A stretch of 64,000 nucleotides of DNA, from NCBI RefSeq assembly GCF_032813545.1, contig NZ_CP136520.1, positions 986,001-1,050,000 of the forward strand, in the 5' to 3' direction. The notes below the pieces were generated by a model. That model was not told the DNA's origin and did no database searches. It saw only the letters and a program-made list of their open reading frames with translations. The stretch is from Nodosilinea sp. E11 (GTDB lineage Bacteria; Cyanobacteriota; Cyanobacteriia; Phormidesmidales; Phormidesmidaceae). The translations under genes and the position numbers were made by a program. Positions 1 to 8,101 of this stretch are shown in pieces (within the stretch, counting starts at the first letter, position 1; every line of letters starts with the position of its first letter).

Positions 1-579
1 CCCCAGCTGCCGGGGATAAATCAAAAACGCCACGGTGCTGATCCCCAGGGCCACGATCAGCCAGGGCTGGGTAATAAAAATTTGGCTGATTACCGTAAAC
101 AGCTGGAGCTTGGGCCACAGGGGCAGCGGCGCACTGGTGTCGTAGAGGGTAGTGGACTGTTGCCAAAAGTCTCCGGCAATCTGGCCCTGGTAAATCAGCT
201 GCACACCGACTAAAAAGCTCAGGGTAGTGCCCACCAGCAGCAGCCCACTCAGCCCCAAACTGCGCACTCGGGAAGCGCGATCGCTCGGGATCTCTAAAGG
301 CTTGGCGCGATCGGCAAGGGTGAGGTTGCCCCAGGTAAACAGTAGAGTCGAGAAAATGGGAATTAGACCGAGCACCAGCTGCGACCCCAGCCGCACCCAG
401 AACACATCTAGATAGTTAACCTCGACAAACCAGAGACGCTCGGCCTGAAGGTTAACGATCGCATCGAAAAAGAGCAGGGTGAACAGCCCCAGCCCCATGG
501 CCAGCCACCCCCACCGGGGCACACCCCACTGAGACAGACCCCAGTGAGACAGATTCTTTGCGATCGCCTTGTTTACCAT
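1..579 (-). CDS. UPF0182 family membrane protein, N-terminal part
   Basis: The reverse strand is open from an ATG at 579 to the window edge, so the C-terminal part is missing. The translation begins MVNKAIAKNLSHWG and soon has a hydrophobic segment followed by RLWFVEVNYLDVFWVR, which resembles the conserved N-terminal block of UPF0182 (COG1615). Further hydrophobic segments follow around residues 60-75, 95-120 and 165-190. Family members are large proteins (about 900-1000 residues) with several N-terminal membrane helices and a long soluble part; their function is unknown. The assignment rests on this motif and the helix pattern. Confidence 0.75.
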   Translation of the reverse strand, partial: MVNKAIAKNLSHWGLSQWGVPRWGWLAMGLGLFTLLFFDAIVNLQAERLWFVEVNYLDVFWVRLGSQLVLGLIPIFSTLLFTWGNLTLADRAKPLEIPSDRASRVRSLGLSGLLLVGTTLSFLVGVQLIYQGQIAGDFWQQSTTLYDTSAPLPLWPKLQLFTVISQIFITQPWLIVALGISTVAFLIYPRQLG

Positions 580-899
580 GGCCCTACGGCTAGACAGCTA
601 CCCCAGCAATGCCTAGATTGTAGCGCCGCCGCGCTGAGGCACTAGGACAGGCAGTTGTGAAAGTGAGAGCAGGGTGGCAATGCCTAACGGTTCGGGTCAG
701 TGGTTGCCAGAATCTTTGCATCCTACGCCTCTCATCAACCGAAACTCTTCCAAATCATGATGTTTTCCTCTTTAAAAACCACACCAGAGCTGATCTAAGG
801 GAGTATGCCTATTCCTGTATAAAAAACAACTAGCAAACGATAAATGACAAGCCTCAAATAATAAATGTAAGATCCAGCTTGGGAACCAGTTTGGGATAG
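580..899. other. Intergenic region between divergent genes
   Basis: This is the spacer between the divergent UPF0182 gene and the secreted-protein gene that starts at about 900. It probably carries both promoters. The right half is AT-rich. I see no strong hairpin, RNA gene or convincing small ORF in it. Confidence 0.5.
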
Positions 900-1628
900 A
901 TGATAGTTATGCGACTACCCATTGGCAAACTCATCGTCAGCCTTGGCGTTGTCCTGGCAGTCGGAACGCTACCAGCCCAGGCACAAGTTTCAGAACGTCA
1001 AGTTGCAGCATTGGTCGAGGCGCTTCGTCAAGCAGCTCCTCAAACAGGACGTGCCGATGACGGGCTCTATAGTGACTGGCAGATTATGCCAGGAAACATT
1101 CCCCGGTGGTCAAGGTCATGCATTGGTCGAGAGCTTTCACCGACCGAGTTTGAGGCTAGCCCAGACGTCGCCCGTTCGGTTGTGACCTGTGTGATGCGAG
1201 ATGTGCTGAAAGAGGAATATGGCGCTAGCAATAACAATGAAATACTAGCGGTGCGACGATCCGCTGCCTGGTGGATGCGGGGTGACCCGTCTCAGTACAA
1301 CAGTTCTGAAATCGCAGAATACATTCAGAGGGTCGTGACGGCCTATCAGGGGCAGCAAGGGACAGCAGCGGCGGCGACTGCGCCTCAATCCTCTCCGCCT
1401 TCGGTGCAACAACCGCCCCAGTCATCCGAGTTTGATCGCTATATGGCGGCAGGCTATGAGGCCACCGAGCAACGTGATTATGCAACCGCGCTGCTCTATT
1501 TTCAACGGGCATTAGACGAACGTCCTAATAATTCCTATGCCCAGCAAGCCATCCAAAATGTTGAGCAGTATCGCACGCGCACTCCTGAAGATACGTCTGT
1601 TAGTCAACCTGAGCCCAATTCCCAGTAA
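900..1628 (+). CDS. Secreted protein with C-terminal TPR-like segment
   Basis: I do not recognise a named family. Residues 1-29 form a signal peptide ending LPAQAQ; either the ATG at 900 or the one at 909 could be the start, and the second gives the more usual leader. The middle holds two cysteines (SCIG and VTCVMR), possibly a disulfide in the periplasm. A Gln/Pro/Ala-rich linker of about 30 residues follows. Residues 175-225 read as one tetratricopeptide hairpin (AAGYEATEQRDYATALLYFQ). The next gene starts 3 bp after the stop, so the two probably form one operon of exported proteins. Confidence 0.75.
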   Translation: MIVMRLPIGKLIVSLGVVLAVGTLPAQAQVSERQVAALVEALRQAAPQTGRADDGLYSDWQIMPGNIPRWSRSCIGRELSPTEFEASPDVARSVVTCVMRDVLKEEYGASNNNEILAVRRSAAWWMRGDPSQYNSSEIAEYIQRVVTAYQGQQGTAAAATAPQSSPPSVQQPPQSSEFDRYMAAGYEATEQRDYATALLYFQRALDERPNNSYAQQAIQNVEQYRTRTPEDTSVSQPEPNSQ

Positions 1629-1631
1629 CTT

Positions 1632-2081
1632 ATGAAAACTTTGCTTGTTGGTTTGGCCGCGATCGTTTCTGCTGTCAGTGCTTCTGGTGCGCTGGCTCAG
1701 TCTGCTCCAGTAGAGTGGGTTGAGGTGACGCGCAATGCTGTGGGCGATCGCTTTCTGGTAGAGCGTAACTCCATTCAATTTAGGGCTGGAGCTGTTTGGT
1801 ACTGGGAACATCGCGACTTCCCTGAACCGAACAATGCCTTTGTCGGGGTTGAGCTGGATCAACCCGTTCATAGTGCCATGCTGTATCGCTCTGTCGATTG
1901 TGCAGGCGGTGTTTCTCGGCTTAGGCAAATCATTGCTCGTGATAAAGATGGGCAGGAGATTCAGCGCATTAACTATGGGGATGCTGGTCAATTGACACAA
2001 CCTCAGGCAGGCAGTAGCGCAGCAGCTGTCTTGCGCTTTGTCTGTGACCAACCCCAGGCAGCCCCCCCTGCATCTTCATGA
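1632..2081 (+). CDS. Exported surface-adhesin-E-like protein
   Basis: The product has 149 residues with a clear signal peptide (ending SGALAQS). The body, with WVEVTRNAVGDRFLVERNSI near the front and a Cys pair (DCAGG and FVCDQ), has the layout of the small secreted beta-rich family known as surface-adhesin protein E-like, common in cyanobacteria and proteobacteria. The role is unknown. It lies 3 bp after the previous exported protein and is probably co-transcribed. The family call is by pattern only. Confidence 0.65.
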   Translation: MKTLLVGLAAIVSAVSASGALAQSAPVEWVEVTRNAVGDRFLVERNSIQFRAGAVWYWEHRDFPEPNNAFVGVELDQPVHSAMLYRSVDCAGGVSRLRQIIARDKDGQEIQRINYGDAGQLTQPQAGSSAAAVLRFVCDQPQAAPPASS

Positions 2082-2086
2082 GGGCG

Positions 2087-2160
2087 CTAGAGTGCCGCCC
2101 AATCGGAATCAAGGGTGACCCAGTAGATGTCGCCGCAGTTAATCAACAGGGTTGTTCGGC
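2087..2160 (-). pseudogene. Remnant of a MazF/PemK-type toxin (tentative)
   Basis: On the reverse strand a short open stretch reads TLLINCGDIYWVTLDSDWAAL and then a TAG at 2089-2087. GDIYWVxLD is the usual start of MazF/PemK endoribonuclease toxins, whose next residues are normally P-T-x-G-x-E; here the reading frame breaks instead. It lies beyond the last attC-like site, where a fourth cassette of the integron would be expected. I infer that it is the leftover of a decayed toxin cassette. The match is only about 10 residues, so chance cannot be excluded. Confidence 0.3.
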
Positions 2161-2207
2161 CCTTTAGTGAAGAAGCCCCTCAAGCGACCTCGGATGATCA
2201 TCGAATC

Positions 2208-2294
2208 GTCTAACGTTCGCGCTCACAGAATGCAGATGACCTTTGCAACCGAACCAGTGTCTTGAGACGTTCCGGTGCAGCCCGGTTGTTCGGC
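2208..2294 (-). other. attC-like recombination site 3 (distal cassette)
   Basis: Read on the reverse strand, this 87-bp imperfect palindrome starts with an R''-like box GCCGAAC and ends with R'-like GTTAGAC, which fits the GTTRRRY core. The inner arm GGGCTGCACCGGA pairs imperfectly with the other arm but carries one unpaired G (GCTGCAC against GCTCAC), the extrahelical base typical of attC. It follows the methyltransferase stop by 15 bp, as an attC should, and shares many positions with the site at 3085-3171. Confidence 0.75.
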
Positions 2295-2308
2295 GACTTT
2301 TAGGAAAT

Positions 2309-3010
2309 TTAATCTGGTGCTGTTCGCTTTGAAAACCAAGCGTGAATGAAAAGGGTTTGGAAGAACAATACCGGAGTATCGAAGCCACCCGCTGTGATTA
2401 TTGCTTCGACTTCAGATGGTGTTGAAGTCGTGATGTGTAGATTCCAGCCAGCGCGCATCTTTTCGATGTCTTCCTCACTCCAGCCGGAGCCTCGCATTCG
2501 CAGCCAAACTTCAATTAAGCTCCGATAAACCGGAGGCGACATACCCAGAACCAAATCGGCATTGATCAAAACTCCACCAGGGTGAAGGCGTTGCGCAATT
2601 TGCCCGAAAAAGTGGCTCCGCTCTTCCGCTTGCTTTAAGAACTGAGAGACCAATAGGCAAGTCGCTGCATCGAACAGGTCAGATACGGGAAGTGAATCGA
2701 GATAACCTTCGTGGAACGTGCAACGTGGGGCGATGCCGCTTTCTTCGGCTTTTCGACGACAAATATCCAACATCGCAGGCGCAGGCTCGACAGCGGTGAA
2801 CTGCCATTGTGGAAAGGCTTGCGCCAGAGCGATCATTTCCGTTCCGGTTCCTGCACCGACGCACAGAATCCGTGCATCAGCCGGAAGTTCTGAGAAAATC
2901 AGGCACATTAACGAGAAGAGCGCCTCGCGCCCCACCAAAAGAGCAGTTTGATGGTCGTAGCAAGCAGCAGCTTTTTGGTCAAATAAAATGGGTGGCTGTT
3001 GATTTTGCAT
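2309..3010 (-). CDS. Class I SAM-dependent methyltransferase (integron cassette 3)
   Basis: The 233-residue protein has the Rossmann methyltransferase signature: motif I ILCVGAGTGTEMIALA at about residue 47, an acidic motif II (AVEPAPAMLDICRRK), motif III around LDSLPVSDLFDAATCLLV, and post-I segment LHPGGVLINADL. It resembles CmoA/YecO-like and ubiE-like small-molecule methyltransferases; the substrate is unknown. The gene lies between two attC-like sites and reads away from the integrase, so it is the gene of an 877-bp cassette. Base composition is nearer to the host than that of the other cassettes. Confidence 0.85.
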   Translation of the reverse strand: MQNQQPPILFDQKAAACYDHQTALLVGREALFSLMCLIFSELPADARILCVGAGTGTEMIALAQAFPQWQFTAVEPAPAMLDICRRKAEESGIAPRCTFHEGYLDSLPVSDLFDAATCLLVSQFLKQAEERSHFFGQIAQRLHPGGVLINADLVLGMSPPVYRSLIEVWLRMRGSGWSEEDIEKMRAGWNLHITTSTPSEVEAIITAGGFDTPVLFFQTLFIHAWFSKRTAPD

Positions 3011-3084
3011 GATGAACGCGAATGGGGCGGCGATTCATCATTTTACAGGTTGAATGTTGCGATAACATCTAAGCCGCGCGCAGC

Positions 3085-3171
3085 CGCCAATGTTCCCGCT
3101 CACCGGACGCAGATAACTTTTGCATCTTACCGACAATTTGAGTTCGTTCCGGTGCAGCGGGGTTGTTAGCC
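3085..3171 (-). other. attC-like recombination site 2 (STAND ATPase cassette)
   Basis: On the reverse strand the site runs from GGCTAAC (R''-like) to ATTGGCG, where R' would be GTTGGCG with one G to A change. The arms CCCCGCTGCACCGGA and its partner pair closely except for one extra G, the extrahelical base. Decisive detail: the 12 bases GAACAGGCTAAC at its R'' end are the exact complement of the first bases of the cassette it closes (GTTAGCCTGTTC, at the junction near 6575). That is what circular cassette excision and insertion predicts. Confidence 0.85.
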
Positions 3172-3206
3172 TGTTCAAAATGGTAGTTGCAAACTTCGTA
3201 GCTACT

Positions 3207-6020
3207 TTAAGTGCGAAGCTTTGAAGAACGTTGCCACAGATAGAAAAACAGAGCTACAAATAAAAGAGTAGTAGCTAGAATTATATGTCCTTGAATAAAG
3301 TTGGCTACAATAAATAAAGAGATGAGCATATAAAACGCAATTGAGAAAGATAGTAGTACATCAGAAGTTGAGTTTGAGTTTTCAGATAAAGAATTAATCG
3401 TTGATTGCTCTATATCTCTTAAAGAAGATTTTCTTGAACCTGATTTAGGGTCTGGAATGCTAGGGATTCTAAACTGTGGAACTAATGGATCACTGTGCTG
3501 AAAAACATACTGGCTACTTACAGAATCACAATGCTTTTCTTCATCTTTAATTCCCATTTCCTGAAATAAATCTTTTGCTTTCTGAATTGTTAAAAGCGCA
3601 TTAAATCCATCTCCGGGCTTTGCCAATGAAATTGTTTGAAGGAGATAAGACATAGCTTCATGATGCTTGTATTCTGTCTGTTTTGCAACCTCTATAGCTT
3701 GTTGATAAACTCTCTTTGCTTCCTCGAACTGCTGCATGAAGTCATAGGTGATTCCCAGATCGCATAAGATCCAAATCACGTTTCTTAATTGGGTGCTTTC
3801 ATATGCAATGTCGAGAGCCTGGTTATATAGAATTATTGCATCCTTGTACTCCTTCAATGATCGATAAGCATTGGCATGATGCATTAGAGTCCATGAAAGC
3901 CCTTTACGATCATTGATTTTATATAGGATTTCGAGGGCTTGTTTGTAATACTGAATTGCTTCTTGATATTTATTACAAGCTTGGCAAATGCGACCTAAAT
4001 CAGTTACGACCATTGCCTCCTGTCTTTGGAGACCAATATCTTTAGCAAGTTCTAAGGCTTTATTGTAAAAATCTATAGCATCTGTATATTTTTCTTGAAC
4101 CAGCTTGATGAAACCAAGACCAAATAAAGCATCATATTGATACCTTTTATTTCCAGCAGTTATTGCCAGTAGTAAAAGTTCTTGATGAACTCTTATGGCT
4201 TGTTCATATTCATGTTGCCATTTGTAGGAAACTCCTAAAGCAATAACAATAGACAGTTCTGTTTTCCTGTCCTTTTGAGTTTTTATTCCAGCGGAACGAT
4301 GACGCTTTAACGCTCGTTCATATGCGTCAATTGATTCATTGTATTGACCACGTTCAAAATAAGCATGCCCAAGACCTGAAAGCGTATCAACTTCTATATA
4401 ACGATCCCCTAGTTCTTCTGCAATTTTTAGCGAATATTGATAATGAGAAATTGCTTGATCAAAACTTCCAGGTTTATTGTAATAATCTCCTAGCCCCTTC
4501 ACGGCTAATGCTTCATGTTGCCTTTCTCTAATAATTCGAGAAATTTTAATTGCTTGGTTGTAGCAGTATACGGATGACTCTGCTTGAGCCACATCATGGA
4601 GGATACTACCAAGTCTATTCCAAACCGTACATAGCTCCTTCTGATACGATCCATTGTTTCTCAAAGCCTCTAAAAGAGCTTCGTACATATTGAATGCTTG
4701 TACAGTGTAACCTCTTAAATCTAAAAAATTTACGATATTCTCTACAGTGCTAAAAGCATCTAAATAATTTTCAACTTCATACTGATGGTAAAACAATTCT
4801 AGATTAGCCCTAATATCTTCAATATCAGACCACGGTTCGGGATTAAGTTTTTTGTTGTAATATCTTATCGCTGCTTGGTGATCTGTTAGTTGTATGCCAG
4901 AAATGCTTTTAAGATACCTTTGAATTGAAGGTTGAATATGATAAAACCCCTGCTCTTTAATTATTAGAGAGCGTTGTACAAGAGCTTCTAAAACTTTGAG
5001 TGCTTGAATGGGTTTTGTTTCAGAGGTTATTTCTTTTACTGCATCTCCAGAAAAGGGTAGACGATATACATTTAAGGAAACAAGGCTAGAGCGGCACTCT
5101 TGGGTTAATTTTTCTAAGTGACACTCTAAAACTCTTTCTAAACAGGTTTGTTGACCTCGATGTTCATCTGAAGCTTCCTTAAGAATTTTAGGAAATGTTA
5201 TTAAACCTGCCTGTTTTGCACGAGTTAAAATATTGTCATTTCCACAGTATAAACGTATATAACTCGCTGCCAATCGTAGGGCTAAGGGATGACCATCTAA
5301 CAATTCAGATATAGTTTCGAGAGCTGATTGGTCAGCCTCAGATTTTATTATGCTATTTCCTAACCTCAAGGATAAAAAACTAGCACCATCTATTTTGGGA
5401 AACCCTTTCAATGCAAGCCAATCTTCATACTGAAGAGAAGTCGGAATTTCTTGGCTTGTGAGAAGAATAACGCTATTCTTCCCCTGCTCCTTCCAGCAAC
5501 TGAAAAATTGCCGATACCCATCATCTTTCCATGCCTGGTTATCTAGAAAGACTTCTAAATTATCAACAACAATCAGATAGCGATATTGATTCAAACAACT
5601 GATTAGCTTGTCAACTTGCTCGATGATAGAAAGCTCTAAAAACTCTTCTAAAGATTCATTCGTCAAGGTCTTTAAAACTTGCTCTGCAAAAATTGAGAAC
5701 TCAGGAGCCTGCCTAACATCTGCCCAAAGCTGATTGTGAAATCGTAAATGTGCATACTTTTCCTGCGAAAATTGCTCAGAACTATTATTTGTCTGAGATA
5801 TTTTTTTGATAGCAGTGTAAAAATATGCAGCTAACCAAGATTTTCCAATTCCTCCAATACCCTGAACTCCAATTATCCTCAGTTGTCTGTTATGAAACTT
5901 CTTATGAATAAATGATTCATGTTCACGACGAGACTGCCACTGAGCTAAGTTCGGTGGATTTGTAATAATTCCATTGATACGGGTATTTTTCTTGGTCGGT
6001 GCCCCTCCCGACGACTCTAG
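3207..6020 (-). CDS. NB-ARC/TPR STAND ATPase, part after an in-frame stop (integron cassette 2)
   Basis: The frame is open for 937 codons directly after the TGA of the gene at 6021. It encodes a Walker A motif GIGGIGKS (5838-5861), a Walker B-like RYLIVVDNLEVFL, ILLTSQE (sensor-like) and GHPLAL, which is the NB-ARC order. About eight to ten TPR units follow, then two C-terminal membrane helices and a basic tail. Between the TGA and Walker A there is no ATG, GTG or TTG codon in frame, and a start at the first TTG (5666) would remove the P-loop. Together with 6021-6428 this forms one 1074-codon frame. Such STAND proteins often act in defence or signalling. It is AT-rich, unlike the host genes. 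Confidence 0.75.
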   Translation of the reverse strand, partial: LESSGGAPTKKNTRINGIITNPPNLAQWQSRREHESFIHKKFHNRQLRIIGVQGIGGIGKSWLAAYFYTAIKKISQTNNSSEQFSQEKYAHLRFHNQLWADVRQAPEFSIFAEQVLKTLTNESLEEFLELSIIEQVDKLISCLNQYRYLIVVDNLEVFLDNQAWKDDGYRQFFSCWKEQGKNSVILLTSQEIPTSLQYEDWLALKGFPKIDGASFLSLRLGNSIIKSEADQSALETISELLDGHPLALRLAASYIRLYCGNDNILTRAKQAGLITFPKILKEASDEHRGQQTCLERVLECHLEKLTQECRSSLVSLNVYRLPFSGDAVKEITSETKPIQALKVLEALVQRSLIIKEQGFYHIQPSIQRYLKSISGIQLTDHQAAIRYYNKKLNPEPWSDIEDIRANLELFYHQYEVENYLDAFSTVENIVNFLDLRGYTVQAFNMYEALLEALRNNGSYQKELCTVWNRLGSILHDVAQAESSVYCYNQAIKISRIIRERQHEALAVKGLGDYYNKPGSFDQAISHYQYSLKIAEELGDRYIEVDTLSGLGHAYFERGQYNESIDAYERALKRHRSAGIKTQKDRKTELSIVIALGVSYKWQHEYEQAIRVHQELLLLAITAGNKRYQYDALFGLGFIKLVQEKYTDAIDFYNKALELAKDIGLQRQEAMVVTDLGRICQACNKYQEAIQYYKQALEILYKINDRKGLSWTLMHHANAYRSLKEYKDAIILYNQALDIAYESTQLRNVIWILCDLGITYDFMQQFEEAKRVYQQAIEVAKQTEYKHHEAMSYLLQTISLAKPGDGFNALLTIQKAKDLFQEMGIKDEEKHCDSVSSQYVFQHSDPLVPQFRIPSIPDPKSGSRKSSLRDIEQSTINSLSENSNSTSDVLLSFSIAFYMLISLFIVANFIQGHIILATTLLFVALFFYLWQRSSKLRT

Positions 6021-6428
6021 TCAAATATTGATTGTGTTTTGTTGATTAAGGATTAAGCCTTGGTTTAGGACTCCAATTTTTTCTGCTACCTTAGCTAAAT
6101 TCACAACAGCACCTGGCTGATTTTGTAGTGTATTAGCAATCGCTTGTGTTGCTTCTTGAATTTCAGAATCATTTCTTGCCAGATCTTCTACTTTCTGAAT
6201 TAAAACAGCAGTTCCAAAGTTTTCTGGTTGCTGCTCTGCTAAGTTAGGCTGCTGAGAAACTTTCTCAATAGCAGTTGCAGTATTTGGGTCTTTTCGTCTC
6301 AAAGAAGCTAGAAATTGGCTGACCAACTTCCATGTACTGTCGCTGAGCTTTTCACCCGTTTTCTCTAAGGCTTTTGTAGCGACCAAAACAGCGATCGCCC
6401 CTGCTGACAAACTTACTGGATCAGTCAT
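6021..6428 (-). CDS. Helical N-terminal module of the STAND ATPase, ended by in-frame TGA
   Basis: The product is 135 residues, beginning MTDPVSLSAGAIAVLVATKA and ending ILNQQNTINI. This kind of small helical domain, with a hydrophobic first helix and an N/Q-rich end, is familiar at the N-terminus of cyanobacterial NB-ARC or NACHT-TPR proteins and probably acts as an effector or adaptor. The downstream ATPase is in exactly the same frame after the TGA (codon 136). So this is either a nonsense-split gene, a readthrough product (context TGA-CTA), or a separate small protein. The start is ATG; the cassette junction lies about 145 bp upstream. Confidence 0.7.
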   Translation of the reverse strand: MTDPVSLSAGAIAVLVATKALEKTGEKLSDSTWKLVSQFLASLRRKDPNTATAIEKVSQQPNLAEQQPENFGTAVLIQKVEDLARNDSEIQEATQAIANTLQNQPGAVVNLAKVAEKIGVLNQGLILNQQNTINI

Positions 6429-6568
6429 AGCTTACTTCTCAATATGATCAAGATTTTCTTCGTTATAGCTTCTTCTCAGTAGGAGGCTGTAATCCAGATC
6501 ACCTCCATCATAGATTTTTACTATGTAGTCTAAGAATACAAAGCACGTCCCACCCTAGAGTCAGAACA

Positions 6569-6654
6569 GGCTAACGGTGAAGTTGTGCGGCGGCAGACAA
6601 CACCGCACAAACACAGGTAGCCTCTGTACCGTCCGCACCAACATAGTGTTAGAC
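6569..6654 (-). other. attC-like recombination site 1 (first cassette)
   Basis: This 86-bp imperfect palindrome reads on the reverse strand from GTCTAAC (R'') to GTTAGCC (R'). The inner arms GTTGGTGCGG and CCGCACAAC pair with one unpaired G, as in the other two sites. The R'' side CTGTCTAAC is complementary over 9 bases to the start of the cassette it closes (near 7880). It lies 66 bp after the stop of the upstream cassette gene. Confidence 0.8.
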
Positions 6655-6720
6655 AGTCAATCACCAAAACATATATTATAAAAAACAGTTCACTACCAAT
6701 AGGAAAAGCTTAAACTGCTA

Positions 6721-7746
6721 TCAAGAGTTATCAGATTCATTACGCTCTTCAAATCGAGCCATAAGCTCCCAATATTTGTGAAGGTTGTCCGGCTCTAGCA
6801 AATGCTTTAAAGATTTTTCGGCTTCTCTTAAGTTGTCTGATATATCATTTGATATCGGCTTAAGATCCTGTCTCCTCTCAGTTTTAGAAAATTTAAATAG
6901 ATTTGTTTCATTAAGACTTAGATATGCATGAGAAACCATCCGCGCAATATGAGATAAATCGCTTGTATCTTTGCGACTTCTAAGCAAATAAGAATTATTG
7001 ATTTCTGTAATAAAAAGATTGGCAAGTCTTTGCTTCAGCCTTCCAACATCCTGAATTTCGTCTTTTGCGTTCTTAAAGAGATACGTCAAATATGCAATCC
7101 AGTGCTTCTCATTCCTTATAATATTTTTCAAGTTAGTTTCAATAATGCTGTAAAGATCTCTAAGTGATGACATTACTCTGTAAAACCCTGGTGCATCCAC
7201 TTGATATCGAGCCAAATCAGAGCTAATCATTACCGTCAAGTCATCAAACAAAGATACGGTATCAGAATGGATCGGTGTACTTATAAAAGGAAACCTTTCA
7301 ACAATATAAGCTTTTAACTCTTCTTCTGTAGCTGTATCGGATTTGAAGAAATCATTCAGAATATCTAACAGTGGCAACTCTAAATCTCTTGAGTGAATAA
7401 CACAGTTTACAACTTCATTAGCAAGCTCATAATTCACCAAGGCCTCTAGTCTTGAACACCTTTCTTGATTTAATAAAATACTTGTTCTCAAATTATTTAC
7501 ATACTCATCACGCTTTGACATTTGATAGAGGCGATAGCTTGCCAAAATAGATGCGGCTGATATGCCCACGCCCAAGGCAGTTGCGAACTGAGTCACAAGT
7601 TCCCAGGTCAAAATAAACTTCTGTTGCTGAGGCGGTAAATAAGTTGAAGGAGATTGAGCGGATGCAGAGATATTGCTTGAGCTTGCACCACCGAAAACCG
7701 CAAGAAAAAAGAGAACAATCAAAATTCTTTTGCTGGTATTAAGCAT
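6721..7746 (-). CDS. Unknown membrane-anchored helical protein (integron cassette 1)
   Basis: I do not recognise this 341-residue protein. It has a signal-like first segment (residues 7-30, ending SASAQS) and a second hydrophobic helix at about 48-70 (FATALGVGISAASILASYRLYQ). The rest is a long, mainly helical soluble domain with many charged residues and no enzyme motif that I can see. The layout (membrane helix plus helical domain) resembles DUF4760-like proteins, but I would not assign it. The gene is AT-rich, lies next to the attI-like region, and reads away from the integrase, so it is the first and presumably most recently inserted cassette. Confidence 0.7.
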   Translation of the reverse strand: MLNTSKRILIVLFFLAVFGGASSSNISASAQSPSTYLPPQQQKFILTWELVTQFATALGVGISAASILASYRLYQMSKRDEYVNNLRTSILLNQERCSRLEALVNYELANEVVNCVIHSRDLELPLLDILNDFFKSDTATEEELKAYIVERFPFISTPIHSDTVSLFDDLTVMISSDLARYQVDAPGFYRVMSSLRDLYSIIETNLKNIIRNEKHWIAYLTYLFKNAKDEIQDVGRLKQRLANLFITEINNSYLLRSRKDTSDLSHIARMVSHAYLSLNETNLFKFSKTERRQDLKPISNDISDNLREAEKSLKHLLEPDNLHKYWELMARFEERNESDNS

Positions 7747-7874
7747 AACGTTACTCCGAACCCTACTTTGTAACGCTTGAAATTAATAACGATGCTAATC
7801 CTAATGAGATATAAAAACAAGCCGTTTAAAATTATCGTAACGTTGAGATCGTGTTACGTCTGCGAGTACAGTCT

Positions 7875-8030
7875 GTCTAACAAGTTATTGGACTGATCTA
7901 ATCTGCCTATATCCCCACTACGGAGTAGATAGGCAGATTGTCTGCTGCATAATCACCCCTGGAGGGTAGATAGGCGGCGAATAATCTGCATATTAATCCT
8001 CTCAGGGGTAGATAGGTAGACAAGATCAGC
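7875..8030. other. Candidate attI region with inverted and direct repeats
   Basis: The reverse strand holds a core GTTAGAC (7881-7875) where cassette 1 begins. Beside it are an 11-bp inverted repeat (7900-7910 and 7929-7939) and three direct copies of GTAGATAGG at 7925, 7966 and 8008, 41-42 bp apart, near four helical turns. attI sites of known integrons carry a core plus extra integrase-binding direct repeats, which fits this layout. The promoter of the integrase (right) and of the cassettes (left) should also lie in the 7747-8101 spacer, but I cannot place them with confidence. Confidence 0.5.
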
Positions 8031-8101
8031 ATATCTTCCGGCCCCCCTGAAGTTCACACGTACTATAGTGTTTTAATTGATACCTATGTACGGAGTCTGC
8101 C

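Noticed and set aside
5664-5666. TTG at 5666 as the start of the STAND ATPase
   Set aside because: It would leave out the Walker A motif at 5838-5861, which is in the same frame and clearly belongs to the protein.
7916-8030. CRISPR array suggested by three regularly spaced repeats
   Set aside because: The repeated core is only 9 bases (about 20 with degenerate flanks), spacing units share composition, and no cas gene is near. A site with binding repeats is a better reading.
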